From NCBI GenBank assembly GCA_029260765.1, contig JAJDCP010000096.1:1-64000 (forward strand): a DNA stretch of 64,000 nt. The letters run 5' to 3'. How positions within the stretch are numbered: position 1 is the first letter of the stretch; each line of letters starts with the position of its first letter. Positions 9,412 to 18,832 of this stretch are shown here, piece after piece. The notes beneath the pieces are model-generated. The model was not told where the DNA came from. It made no database searches and was given only the letters and a program-made list of their open reading frames with translations. Source of the DNA: Planctomycetota bacterium (GTDB taxonomy: Bacteria > Planctomycetota > J058 > JAJDCP01). The position numbers and the translations under genes are program-made.

Positions 9412-10029
9412 ATGCACCGCATTTCTTTGCTAGGACTTGCTTTGTTCTTGGCTCTACTCGCCTGCCCGGCCGTCGCTCAGCGTACTGCCCTGCAGAAGCA
9501 TGTAGACTTCTTTGACCGCAACGATGATGGGAAGATCAAGGTCGGAGAGACTGCTGAGGGGTTGCGCGCCCTGGGAATCGGCAGCGCGCGTTCCTGGGCA
9601 CTCGCCGTCGCGATCAATGGCGGTCTGGGTCGTTCCACCGGCTCTCCCTGGTATGACGCGCTGACCGTCCGCACGGACAAGATCCACCAGGCCAAGCACG
9701 GTAGTGACACCGACATCTATGATGAGAATGGACACTATGTTCAGGCCGAATTCGACCGCCTGTTCGCAGATCATGACAGCAACGGTGACGGGGCTCTCAG
9801 CAGCGAAGAGTTCGAAGATTTCTACCGTGACAACCACGAAGACACCGTGAGCAGCATCGCCTCCCGTGCCGAGTTCGGCCTTCTGCTCGAGGTCGCTGGT
9901 GAGCGTCGGGTGACCGGCTGGTCCTTCTGGGGTCCGCGCACGACCCGCGTCTTGACCCGCCGCAAGTTGGAAGAATTCTACGACGGCAGCCTGTTCTACG
10001 AGATCGCCGGCGAAACCGTCCCTTTCTGA
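9412..10029 (+). CDS. Secreted caleosin-like EF-hand protein
   Basis: 205 residues with a signal peptide (cleavage near ACPAVAQ). The mature part matches the caleosin family of plant, algal and fungal lipid-droplet peroxygenases. It has ALQKHVDFFD running into EF-hand loop 1 (D35-x-N37-x-D39-G-K-x4-E46), the IHQAKHGSD signature (91-99), EF-hand loop 2 (D122-x-N124-x-D126...E133) and the C-terminal FYDGSLF motif. In plant caleosins two invariant histidines bind heme; H30 and H92 or H96 occupy the matching motifs. The central hydrophobic segment with its proline knot is not evident; a short alanine-rich stretch (57-71) stands there. A secreted, calcium-binding, possibly heme-dependent peroxygenase is inferred. 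The gene for a beta-domain protein begins one base after its stop. Confidence 0.8.
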   Translation: MHRISLLGLALFLALLACPAVAQRTALQKHVDFFDRNDDGKIKVGETAEGLRALGIGSARSWALAVAINGGLGRSTGSPWYDALTVRTDKIHQAKHGSDTDIYDENGHYVQAEFDRLFADHDSNGDGALSSEEFEDFYRDNHEDTVSSIASRAEFGLLLEVAGERRVTGWSFWGPRTTRVLTRRKLEEFYDGSLFYEIAGETVPF

Positions 10030-10030
10030 T

Positions 10031-11602
10031 ATGTCCAGTACACGCGCAACCTCGCTGTTGCTTGCATGCCTGGCCGCCTTTGGGGCGGCCGTCTGGCTTT
10101 TGTTGGACGACGGCGCAGCCCCTATCCCTGAGACTCCCGACAGGTCTCCCCGACAGCCCGCAACGGTGCCCGATCTCGGGCCCCTGCCGGCGCCAGGGCC
10201 CGCCGATGCTGCCGACAGTGTGGGTCGTCCCGAAACGCCCGAGGGGGAGGCGCAGCTCTGGCTGGAGGGACGTGTCTTCGCCGCGGCGCAGCCCCTCGCG
10301 GACGCCCGGGTCGAACTGTTGCCCGCCCTCCTGCCTGTGCGCCCTGTCACTCCCAGCGAGCTCTTCCGGGCGGCACTCAGCGAGACGAACGTGCTGGCGG
10401 GGGCGCGCAGCGACCCTCGGGGCAACTTTCGGATCGCATTGCCCGGTCCGGGCCGCTATCAGCTGAGCGCCCAGTCTCCGGGTTGGGCCACAGCGTTCCT
10501 CGATGTTGCGGCCGAGAGCAGTCTGGCGGGTCTGCGTCTGAAGCTGGCGGCTGCCCAGGGCATTGCCGGCGTCGTGCTCGACGCTGCCGGCCAGCCTGTC
10601 GCCGACGCCCGCCTCCAACTGCTCGACTTCGACTTCGGCAGCCCGGCGAACGTGGCCCGGCTGTCGACCCGCAGTGATGCCCAGGGACGGTTCGCCTTCG
10701 CAGTCGTCGAAACACCTGCTATGGGCTACGTGCTCTGGGCCCATGCGCCTGATGGACGCAGTACCGCCCTCGATCGGCTGCAGGCACCACAGAGCGAGTT
10801 GCAGGTGCTGCTGCCGCCGGCAGGCAGCTTGCGGGGACGTCTCCGGCTTCCAGAGGGGCCCGTCGAGGAGGCCGAGTTGTTGTTGCTCGGCGAGCATGGT
10901 GCCCGGCACGCCCGCAGCGACCCGGCGGGAGACTATGTTTTCGAGAACCTGAGCGCGGGAATCTGGCAGCTGCGCATCGACATGCAGAGCCGCAGCTGGG
11001 AGGGCGAGCTCGAGCTGGTCGCGGGGCAGGCGGCCCGGTTTGACCTGCTGCTCGAAGCCGCGGCCGCCTTCGAGCTGAAACTGGTCGATCCAGCCGGCGC
11101 TGGCGTGGCCGGTGCGCGCGTGGCAGCCTTGAGCTGGGGCAGCGGCAGCAGCCGCCAGGATGGGCACAGTGATGCCGTGGGCGGACTGCGGTTGGACGGG
11201 CTGACACCCGGCGCAGTGGGGGTGTACATCCTGGCTCCAGGTTTCGCACCCACGAGCATCCACCTGCCCGACAGCACCCTGGTGTCTGGCAAGACCGCCA
11301 GGCTCCGGCAAGAGCTGCAGCCCGCCGCTTCCCTGCAAGGCAGGTTGCTCGATGAAGCCGGGGAACCATGGGAAGGTGCGGTGCTGCGGATGTACGACGA
11401 AGGTTGGGAGCTGATGCAGCTGGAGCTGCCGGCGAGTCTTCCCAGTGATGCGCAGGGGGGCTTTGTACTCGAAGGGCTGCCGGCTGACGCCGAGCTTGAG
11501 CTGCGTTTTGAGCCCGCCGACGGCCCCGCGCGGACTGTGCTTGTGCCGGGCTTGAAGCCCGCTGAGCGGCGCATCGGTTTCGAGCTACAGGTCCGACGCT
11601 GA
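10031..11602 (+). CDS. Membrane-anchored or secreted protein with carboxypeptidase-regulatory-like repeats
   Basis: 523 residues. A hydrophobic N-terminal segment (residues 7-25) acts as signal anchor and is followed by a proline-rich linker. At least five CarboxypepD-regulatory-like beta-sandwich units follow, each opening with G-x-V/L then a G-x-P-V-x-x-A-x-V pattern, for example GVVLDAAGQPVADARLQL and GRLLDEAGEPWEGAVL. These domains are structural or binding modules with no catalytic residues. The ATG lies one base after the caleosin-like stop, so the two are co-transcribed and probably work together outside the cytoplasm. Confidence 0.75.
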   Translation: MSSTRATSLLLACLAAFGAAVWLLLDDGAAPIPETPDRSPRQPATVPDLGPLPAPGPADAADSVGRPETPEGEAQLWLEGRVFAAAQPLADARVELLPALLPVRPVTPSELFRAALSETNVLAGARSDPRGNFRIALPGPGRYQLSAQSPGWATAFLDVAAESSLAGLRLKLAAAQGIAGVVLDAAGQPVADARLQLLDFDFGSPANVARLSTRSDAQGRFAFAVVETPAMGYVLWAHAPDGRSTALDRLQAPQSELQVLLPPAGSLRGRLRLPEGPVEEAELLLLGEHGARHARSDPAGDYVFENLSAGIWQLRIDMQSRSWEGELELVAGQAARFDLLLEAAAAFELKLVDPAGAGVAGARVAALSWGSGSSRQDGHSDAVGGLRLDGLTPGAVGVYILAPGFAPTSIHLPDSTLVSGKTARLRQELQPAASLQGRLLDEAGEPWEGAVLRMYDEGWELMQLELPASLPSDAQGGFVLEGLPADAELELRFEPADGPARTVLVPGLKPAERRIGFELQVRR

Positions 11603-11732
11603 GCCCAGCGACCGGCACCCAACTTGCAGCTGTTGCGCGCAGACAGGCGCAGGTGTGCGCGCTGCCGGGCTGCACGTGGCGCCTCGCCACAGACCCGCGT
11701 TGCGCATTCCAGGCTGGGGCAGGAGGTGATCG

Positions 11733-12887
11733 ATGGCTACGGACAGGGATTTCTGGTCCCCGGTGGGCCGCTATGACAACCGGCCAGATTGGCAGGCCAG
11801 ACCCGCCACTGGTGTCCACTGGTGGTTCTTCGCCGTGGGTCTGGCGCTGATTCTGGCAGCGCTCTGGATGCGCTGGACGGTCGTAGATGTGCAGGCCCGC
11901 GAGGTCACTGTTCGCGGTCCTCTGGCAGCTTCGGAGCTCAACCAGATCAGCATCTTCGAGCATGCCTCTCCGTCTGTGTTCTACATCACCAATCTCGGCA
12001 CGCGGCGTGACATGTTCAGTCTCGACGTCTTCCAGATTCCCCAGGGCACAGGTACGGGCTTTCTGTGGGACGAAGCAGGCCACGTGGTGACGAACTACCA
12101 CGTGATCGAGGGCGCCAGCCAGATCGAGGTCGGGATTGGCGCAGAGAGCCTGCCCGCCCAACTTGTCGGCGTGGCCCCCGACAAAGACCTGGCGGTGTTG
12201 AAGATCGACATCTCCGGACGCGGCCTCAAACCCGTCGAGCTCGGCAGCTCGTCTGATCTCAAGGTCGGACAGAATGTCTTTGCCATCGGCAATCCCTTCG
12301 GGCTGGATCACACCATGACCGGAGGTCTGGTGAGCGCGCTCGGACGGGAGATCCAGGCAGCCAATGGGCGCAGCATCCAGAATGTCATCCAGACCGATGC
12401 GGCCATCAATCCGGGCAATTCTGGCGGACCGTTGCTCGACAGCGCCGGGCGCTTGATCGGCGTCAACACCGCGATCTATAGCAAGACCGGCAGCTATGCG
12501 GGCATCGGTTTTGCCGTGCCGGTGGACACGGTGCATCGGGTCGTGCCCCAATTGCTTGAGTTCGGGCGGCTGCAGCGGCCCACTCTGGGCGTGCGGCTGG
12601 CGTCGGACCAGGTGACGGCCCGAGCCGGCCTGCGTGGCGTGTTGATTCTGCAGGTGATTCCTGGCAGCGGAGCGGCGCGCGTCGGTCTGCGCGGGACCAG
12701 TGAGACGGCCCGCGGATTCGTGCTCGGAGACATCATCCGTGAGCTGCAGGGGCGGCCCGTAGCGAGCCAGGATGATCTGTTGCATGCGCTCGAGAGCTTC
12801 GCGGTGGGCGACCAGGTCGAAGTGGTCGTCGAGCGGGAGGGCGCGCTGCAGAGCTTTGAGATCGAACTGGGAGAGGCCACGCAATAG
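11733..12887 (+). CDS. HtrA/DegP-type trypsin-like serine protease with PDZ domain
   Basis: 384 residues. One transmembrane helix (about 31-48) anchors the protein, with the protease domain outside. The catalytic triad is visible: H123 in TNYHVIE, D152 in DKDLAVLKI and S230 in GNSGGP. A single PDZ domain follows (about 285-375, beginning RPTLGVRL and containing GDIIRELQGRPV). This matches the DegS-like layout of envelope quality-control or stress-sensing proteases. A strong AGGAGGTGAT sits 11721-11730, just before the ATG. It is about 130 bp after the previous gene, so it probably has its own promoter. Confidence 0.92.
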   Translation: MATDRDFWSPVGRYDNRPDWQARPATGVHWWFFAVGLALILAALWMRWTVVDVQAREVTVRGPLAASELNQISIFEHASPSVFYITNLGTRRDMFSLDVFQIPQGTGTGFLWDEAGHVVTNYHVIEGASQIEVGIGAESLPAQLVGVAPDKDLAVLKIDISGRGLKPVELGSSSDLKVGQNVFAIGNPFGLDHTMTGGLVSALGREIQAANGRSIQNVIQTDAAINPGNSGGPLLDSAGRLIGVNTAIYSKTGSYAGIGFAVPVDTVHRVVPQLLEFGRLQRPTLGVRLASDQVTARAGLRGVLILQVIPGSGAARVGLRGTSETARGFVLGDIIRELQGRPVASQDDLLHALESFAVGDQVEVVVEREGALQSFEIELGEATQ

Positions 12888-12901
12888 CGGGCTAGCCCGG
12901 C

Positions 12902-14026
12902 TCAGACCAAGCACCAGACCAGGGTTGCCACCGCAGCCAGTGCGATGCCGAGCGCGATCCACGGCCACCGGGGTCTGGCGGAGCGCTGGCTGAGGTCGAC
13001 GGTGTCCCCGACGGCACGGATCGGCGCGTAGAAGGTGATGCGCAACCTTCCAGCGCTGATGACATCGCCATTCTTGAGCACCTGCCGATGGATGGCCTGA
13101 CCGTTGACGCGGGTCCCGTTGGTGCTACCGAGGTCGACCAGCAGGTACTCCTCGCCCTCAGCCTGAAACCGGCATTGGAAGCGAGAGAGGCGGCCACTCT
13201 GGAAGCACAGGTCGTTGTCGGAGCTGCGGCCGAGCGACGCGGCCTTGCCGAGGGGAAACGTCTGTGAGGTTTCACCGTCCTGGACCTCCAGGCGGGCGAA
13301 ACCCAGGGCTCCCCGCTCGCCTGATCGGCTCAGCGGCTTGAGCTTGCGGGCTGGCGGTCCGATCGGGGCGCCCCGCGCCGCCGAAGCGCTGTCCGGGATC
13401 GGCGGATGCAGCGGAGGAGTTGGGCCTGCGGGGATGTCGGGCAGGGCTCGGCTCGCCGGCGGATCCGGCAGCGCGGGCGGTCCGTTGAGGGAGGCCGGCA
13501 ACTCCAAAGCGGGCGGGTGGCGCGACGGCAGGGCAGCCTCACGGGGCAGGGCAGCCTCGCGGGGCAGGGCAGCCTCACGGGGCAGGGCGCTCGAAGACGG
13601 CTGCCGTGGTCGGGATGGGCGCACAGCGCTGGAACGCGGCGCGGGCGGACCGGAGGTCAGCGCCGCCTCCGGCGGACGCCGCGGTCTGCGGGGCTTCGGC
13701 TGGACAGTACCTGGCGATGGCAGTGTCGGCTTCGAGACCGCGAAAGACTCGAGCAGATCCGCAGGAATCTGGACCATGAACTCGGGTTTGGTGTTCTTGC
13801 CTCCAATACGCGCCTCGTCGCGCCATGACTCCGGCTTGAGAGCTTTGTCTCGCGCACGCTGCAGGCGCCGCAGGCCCTTCCAGATCTCGGCCTGCTCCTC
13901 GCTACTGCCTGCGTGCAGCCCCTTTTCCTGCAACACCAGCCATTGGGCGTGGAATGCCCGCTCGACCTGCCGGGGGCTGGCCCCGGCGGGCAATCCGAGC
14001 AGCTTGAGTGCTTGGACGGTTTCCAT
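12902..14026 (-). CDS. Tail-anchored FHA-domain protein with degenerate J-like N-terminus
   Basis: 374 residues. Residues 1-65 resemble a DnaJ J-domain (LGLPAGASPRQVERAFHAQW), but the HPD tripeptide is absent, so Hsp70 stimulation is unlikely. A long proline/arginine-rich linker follows and includes three LPREAA copies encoded by 18-bp tandem repeats (about 13528-13590). An FHA phosphothreonine-binding domain sits near 265-340, with GRSSDNDLCF, SRFQCRF and STNGTRVNG. One hydrophobic C-terminal helix ends the protein, so it is probably tail-anchored with the FHA domain in the cytosol. It could read Ser/Thr-kinase output, such as that of the kinase encoded at 4646-8440 (inference). The start ATG at 14026 has GGAG four bases upstream. 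Confidence 0.8.
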   Translation of the reverse strand: METVQALKLLGLPAGASPRQVERAFHAQWLVLQEKGLHAGSSEEQAEIWKGLRRLQRARDKALKPESWRDEARIGGKNTKPEFMVQIPADLLESFAVSKPTLPSPGTVQPKPRRPRRPPEAALTSGPPAPRSSAVRPSRPRQPSSSALPREAALPREAALPREAALPSRHPPALELPASLNGPPALPDPPASRALPDIPAGPTPPLHPPIPDSASAARGAPIGPPARKLKPLSRSGERGALGFARLEVQDGETSQTFPLGKAASLGRSSDNDLCFQSGRLSRFQCRFQAEGEEYLLVDLGSTNGTRVNGQAIHRQVLKNGDVISAGRLRITFYAPIRAVGDTVDLSQRSARPRWPWIALGIALAAVATLVWCLV

Positions 14027-14178
14027 CGTTCTCCATGGCGGGCCGGCCCGCCTGTTCCACTCTCCATCGAAGCCCCAGGATTGTCCAGTTGCGATGGCCT
14101 CTGTACCTGCAATCCCCTGCGCTGAAGTCTGGTTTGTGCTAAGTTCCCAGGGGTGCGGGGATCGCCCGGTGAGACGAT

Positions 14179-16512
14179 ATGGAACTCCATCCACAACTCC
14201 AACGTGCGCTTGCCGAGCTGGGACTCGAGGGCGAGAGCTCCCTGCCTTCAGAGTCCCAGTGGCGCAGTCTGCTCGCGCTGGCCAGTGAGGGCTACGGCGC
14301 ACTGCAGCAACAGATCGCTGAGGATGCGCGCGCACGCCGCGACCTGAGCGATACGCTGCGCGCGGCCACCGAGACGCAGGTCGCGGGCGAGCGCGACCGC
14401 TTCGGTTCGATCCTGAGCGCGCTCAGTGACGGGTTGTGTGTGCTTGACGAACGCGGCGTGGTGACTTCGGTCAACGCTGCGGCGGCTGGGTTGCTCAGGT
14501 GCGCAGAAGGCGGAGTCGTCGGCCGTGGAGTCCTCGACCGCTTTGTGCTCGGCACGACCGATCCCGAAGCAGACGTTCAGCCCTGGGAAGCTCTGCGTGA
14601 GGAGTTGGAGCGGTCCGTGCCGCTCGCCTTCGAGCGTTCGCTGATCCTGCACGGAGATGGTTCCTGCACTCCCGTGTGCTGCGTTTTCAACCCGCTGAGG
14701 AAAGCTGGAGATACGGTGGGCTGCGTGCTGGTCATCCGCGATGCCACCTCCGACCGCCGTCACGAGGCAGAGCTCCTGGAGATGATCGGCCGTCTCGAAC
14801 GTTCCGAGGCAGAGCTCCAGAATTCGCGCGCAGTTCTGGAGGGACGCGTCGCCGAACGCACCGCCGAGCTCGAGGCTGCCAACCGAAAGCTCAAGCTCCA
14901 ACAGGGCTCGTTGTTGGCCGCCAAAGAAGAGGCCGAGGCTGCCGCTCAGGTCAAAGCCCGTTTCCTGGCGACGATGAGCCACGAGATCCGGACACCTCTG
15001 AATGGTGTGATCGGCCTGATCCAGCTGCTCCTACAAGGTGCCTTGCATCCCGATCAGCGCCAGATCGCCCACTCGATCCTCAGCAGTGGCGGCGTCCTGC
15101 GCAACCTGGTCAACGACATCCTCGACTACTCGAAGATCGAAGCCGGCAAGATGGAGCTCTACCGTGAGCCCTTCGAAGTACACAATACCCTCGAAGAAGT
15201 CCTTGAGCTTTTCGCTGCTTCGGCACGGGCCAAGCAACTCGAGCTCATCTATCGCCCCATCGAGGACCTTCCCACGACCATCGTCGGCGACCGACGCCGC
15301 CTGATGCAGGTGTTGTCCAACCTGTTGAGCAACGCGCTGAAATTCTGCGATGCGGGCGAGGTTGAAGTCACCGCGCAGCGGAACAAACGCTGGGAAGGGG
15401 GCGTCGAGTTGTTGTTTTCGGTGCGTGACACCGGAATCGGCATCGAGCCCGAGAAGTTCGAGCTGCTGTTCGACGCCTTCTCCCAAGTGGCGTCGAATCA
15501 AGAGTTGACGGGAACCGGGCTGGGCCTGGCCATCTCGCGCCGCTTGACCGAACTGCAGGGCGGCCGTATCTGGATTGAGAGTGAGCCCGGTCAGGGCGCC
15601 TGTTTCCTGTTCACGATCCGTGCGGGGCTACCGCATGTGCCGCACCGCTCCCAACATCTGTCCGAGCTGGCCGACAAACGGGTGCTGATCGTCGAGGCCA
15701 ACGCCAGCCAACGCGCGGCCCTGGCCGGCTGGTGCCGACGCTGGCAGCTGCTGCCGACGGAGTGTGCCGATCTGACCGCGGCCCAGAGTCTGCTCGAGGC
15801 CGAGCCTCAGCCCGAGCTGCTGTTGCTCGATGCGGGCGAGTCCGAAGCCAGCCGTATGTGTGCCGCGCGCTTGGCTGACGCCCCCGGCGCGCGGATCCGC
15901 TGTCTGTTGATGGTGTCCGGCCCGCTGCCTGGCGAGCTACCTGAGGGGGTGGACGGCTTCGTGCGCAAGCCCATCCGCCATCGCAAGCTGCAAGAGCTTT
16001 TGCTGCATGTGCTTCAGGGCGGGGCCCAGGAGCCTGATGGCAGCTCGGCCGTGATCTTCGACCATCAGGATTTTGAGGGCATCGAACTGTTGGGCGTGGA
16101 CGCTGAGCTCGCCAGCCGCCTGCCCCTGTCGATTCTGATCGCCGAGGACAGCCCGGTCAATCAGCTGGTCGCCCGTAAACTGCTCGAAAGCATGGGCTAC
16201 GAGCCCGACGTGGCCGAGCACTCGGATGCGATCCTGGCGATGCTGGAAGCCGGTTCCTATGACCTGGTCTTCATGGATGTTCAGTTGCCGGGGCGTGACG
16301 GCTACGAGGTGACGCGTGAGATCTGCCAACGTTGGGGAGAAGAGCGTCCGCGCATCATCGCGGTCACGGCCAATGCCCTGGTGGGAGACCGTGAGCTCTG
16401 TCTGCAGGCCGGCATGGACGACTACCTGCCCAAACCGATAGACTTTGCCGCGATGCAGACGGCCATCGAAGAGTGGGGCCCCCGGTGTCCTCGGCTGCGC
16501 GCCAAGAGCTGA
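14179..16512 (+). CDS. Cytoplasmic hybrid histidine kinase (PAS-HisKA-HATPase-REC-REC)
   Basis: 777 residues without transmembrane segments. A PAS domain (about 70-200) precedes a coiled coil and a HisKA domain with H268 in TMSHEIRTPLNG. The ATPase domain has N box NLLSNALKF, DTGIGI and GTGLGLAISRR. Two receiver-like domains follow. The first (about 500-610) is degenerate, with LIVEANAS instead of the usual acidic pair. The second is intact: AEDSPVN acidic residues, phospho-acceptor D700 in FMDVQLPGRDGYE, and the lysine of LPKPI. Output is therefore phosphotransfer to another protein or a scaffolding role; no partner is encoded next to it. It diverges from the FHA gene across a 150-bp spacer. 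Confidence 0.92.
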   Translation: MELHPQLQRALAELGLEGESSLPSESQWRSLLALASEGYGALQQQIAEDARARRDLSDTLRAATETQVAGERDRFGSILSALSDGLCVLDERGVVTSVNAAAAGLLRCAEGGVVGRGVLDRFVLGTTDPEADVQPWEALREELERSVPLAFERSLILHGDGSCTPVCCVFNPLRKAGDTVGCVLVIRDATSDRRHEAELLEMIGRLERSEAELQNSRAVLEGRVAERTAELEAANRKLKLQQGSLLAAKEEAEAAAQVKARFLATMSHEIRTPLNGVIGLIQLLLQGALHPDQRQIAHSILSSGGVLRNLVNDILDYSKIEAGKMELYREPFEVHNTLEEVLELFAASARAKQLELIYRPIEDLPTTIVGDRRRLMQVLSNLLSNALKFCDAGEVEVTAQRNKRWEGGVELLFSVRDTGIGIEPEKFELLFDAFSQVASNQELTGTGLGLAISRRLTELQGGRIWIESEPGQGACFLFTIRAGLPHVPHRSQHLSELADKRVLIVEANASQRAALAGWCRRWQLLPTECADLTAAQSLLEAEPQPELLLLDAGESEASRMCAARLADAPGARIRCLLMVSGPLPGELPEGVDGFVRKPIRHRKLQELLLHVLQGGAQEPDGSSAVIFDHQDFEGIELLGVDAELASRLPLSILIAEDSPVNQLVARKLLESMGYEPDVAEHSDAILAMLEAGSYDLVFMDVQLPGRDGYEVTREICQRWGEERPRIIAVTANALVGDRELCLQAGMDDYLPKPIDFAAMQTAIEEWGPRCPRLRAKS

Positions 16513-16528
16513 GGCCGCGTCCGCTGCT

Positions 16529-18706
16529 TCAAAGATCGAACTGCGCCGGATCGAGATGCTCCCGAGCGTACGTCTTCCACACGCCGGCGCGCAGGAACAG
16601 GTCGTGGAGCAACGGGTCGATGTGCCCGGTGTCCCGCATCCGGCGCATGATCTCGAGCGCCTGCTTGATACCCATCGCTTTCTTGTAGGGCCGGTCTTTG
16701 GCGGTCAGCGCCTCGAAGATGTCGGCGATGGCGATGATGCGCGCAGGTACCGACATCTGCGCACCCGAGAGTCCCTGGGGAAAGCCGCTGCCGTCGACGC
16801 GTTCGTGGTGACCGCCCGCATACTCCGGCACGCGGCGCAGGTTCTTGGGAAACGGCAACGATCCGAGCATGTTGATGCTGACCGAGACATGATTGTTGAT
16901 GATCTGCCGCTCTGCCTCAGTCAAGGTACCGCGCTTGATACAGAGATTCTCGACCTCATCGTCCGACAACAGAGGTTGCTCGAGGCCGCGGGCGTCACAC
17001 CAGCGGCGCTTCGCGAGCTCGCGCACCCGGTCCTGGTCCGCCGGTGACATGAACTCGCCGCCCTGGTTGGCGCTCTCCAGAAAGCTCAGCTCCTCCGTCA
17101 GCTGCTTCTGTTCACTTTGCCAGCCCTCGAGCAAGGCCTCGGGGCTGTGCTCGCCGCCCGCCAGCTTGCGCAGATAGGCGAGCTCGGCATCGCGCTGCAG
17201 CAATGCGTAGCGTGTCCTGACCAGCTCGATCCCGTCGCGGATCCGGTCGAGTTTGGTGGCCTTGTCCAAGACAGAATCGGGCGTCGCCAGCTTCCCGCAG
17301 TCGTGCAACCAGGCCGCCGTCATCAACTCGTACCAGCCGTTGTCGTCCAGCGAGAAGTCCGCGAAATCCGTCTGATCTTCACAAGCTGCGCGCGCGAGCA
17401 GCTCGGTGATGACCGGGACCTTCTGGCAATGGTTGGAGGTGTGGGGAGATTTGGCATCGATGGCCCCAGCGATGCACTTGACGAAGGCGTCGAGCAGCTT
17501 CTTGTGATCTTCGAGAAGGATCTGATTCTGCAGCACGATGGCTGCATAGGACGTCAGGGCCTCGACGATGGCCTCACAACTGGTGGGAAACGCGACGATG
17601 CGCCCGGTGTGGGGGTCCCGGGCGTTGAGCAGCTGCAGCACGCCGATGACATCCTGTTCATGGTTGAGCAGCGGCAGGGTCAGGAAAGACTGCGAGCGGT
17701 AGCCATGCTTGCGGTCGAAGGCTTTGGTGCCCGAGAAGTCGAAGTCGGCGGCCGTGTAGGCGTCTGCGATGTTGACGGTCTGTTTGGCCAACGCGGTGTA
17801 GGTCGCCACGTTGCGGTGGTTGGGACGGCCATCAGCGTCATACAGCGGCAAGGCGGCGAAACTCGGACGCTCTGCGGCCGTGCCTCCCAGCTTGAAGCCC
17901 AGAGACAGGCTGCGGACGATGGCGAACTCGAGGCAGGGATGCTCGGGGTTGACATCGTTGAGCAGATAGATGGTCCCTCCATCAGCGTTCGTGATCTGCT
18001 GGGCGTCCTCGAGGATATGTTCGAAGAGCCTGGCGGCGGTCGGCTCTGCGGCCAGACCGATCAACAGATCCTTGTGCTCCTGCATCAGGATATTGGTGTC
18101 GAGGACCACGGCCACCATGGCCGCCAGCGCTTCGATGACCGGGATCAACTCGTCGGCGAAGGCGGTCGTCGCGCCGTTGTCGTCGAGCCTGTTCACGAGC
18201 TGCAACACACCGATCAAGTCGTCGTTGTGGTTCTGCAGAGGCAGTGTCAGGAACGACTTCGAGTGGTAGCCGGTGCGTTGATCGAAGGCCTGGACGCCGC
18301 TGAAATCGAAACGCGCGTCGTCGTAGGCATCGGCGACGCAGATGATCTCACGTTGCAGGGCCGCGCAGGTCGCCACGTTGCTCAGGTTCTGTTGGCCCTG
18401 CTCATCGTAGAGGGGCAGACTCGGCAGGACGATGGCTGTGCTTGAGGTTCCGCCCCGATGCAGGCCGAGCGAGTCGTTGCGCAAGATGAAGAACTCGAGC
18501 CGCGGGTTGCCACCGTCGTTGCGGTACATATAGAGTGTCCCGCCGTCCGCCTGGGTGATGTGCTGGGCCTCGGTCAGGATGCGTTCGCAAAGCTGCGGCA
18601 CGTCGCGCTCGCAGGCGAGAGATCGGCAGATCTCGACGATCTTCCAGAACAGCGATGCGCCGTCCGGTGCCATGCAGTAGGCCCATCCAAGCAGGTGTGC
18701 CGCCAT
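16529..18706 (-). CDS. Tandem GAF-domain HD-GYP phosphodiesterase
   Basis: 725 residues, soluble. Two GAF domains (about 20-190 and 205-385) are close relatives of each other; both contain ADGGTxY, TGYHSKSFLTLPL or HGYRSQSFLTLPL, and DVIGVLQL-type strands, which suggests internal duplication. The C-terminal half is an HD-GYP domain: HDCGKL, HHERVDGSGFP and DIFEALTAKDRPYKKA. HD-GYP enzymes degrade cyclic di-GMP. Between HDCGK and the HHE motif lies an insertion of about 120 residues, longer than in minimal HD-GYP domains. The gene converges with the hybrid kinase (16-bp gap). No convincing ribosome-binding site marks the start; M12 is an alternative. Confidence 0.92.
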   Translation of the reverse strand: MAAHLLGWAYCMAPDGASLFWKIVEICRSLACERDVPQLCERILTEAQHITQADGGTLYMYRNDGGNPRLEFFILRNDSLGLHRGGTSSTAIVLPSLPLYDEQGQQNLSNVATCAALQREIICVADAYDDARFDFSGVQAFDQRTGYHSKSFLTLPLQNHNDDLIGVLQLVNRLDDNGATTAFADELIPVIEALAAMVAVVLDTNILMQEHKDLLIGLAAEPTAARLFEHILEDAQQITNADGGTIYLLNDVNPEHPCLEFAIVRSLSLGFKLGGTAAERPSFAALPLYDADGRPNHRNVATYTALAKQTVNIADAYTAADFDFSGTKAFDRKHGYRSQSFLTLPLLNHEQDVIGVLQLLNARDPHTGRIVAFPTSCEAIVEALTSYAAIVLQNQILLEDHKKLLDAFVKCIAGAIDAKSPHTSNHCQKVPVITELLARAACEDQTDFADFSLDDNGWYELMTAAWLHDCGKLATPDSVLDKATKLDRIRDGIELVRTRYALLQRDAELAYLRKLAGGEHSPEALLEGWQSEQKQLTEELSFLESANQGGEFMSPADQDRVRELAKRRWCDARGLEQPLLSDDEVENLCIKRGTLTEAERQIINNHVSVSINMLGSLPFPKNLRRVPEYAGGHHERVDGSGFPQGLSGAQMSVPARIIAIADIFEALTAKDRPYKKAMGIKQALEIMRRMRDTGHIDPLLHDLFLRAGVWKTYAREHLDPAQFDL

Positions 18707-18832
18707 TGTCGCTGCAGGCGGTACCGCGCATCAAGGCCTGCTCCGGCAGACGGGCCTGCATGGCCGATGGTCGGTGTTCGCCACCATGGCGCCCCACAGC
18801 TGCTACACTGCACACAACTTGAGGAGTCGCCC

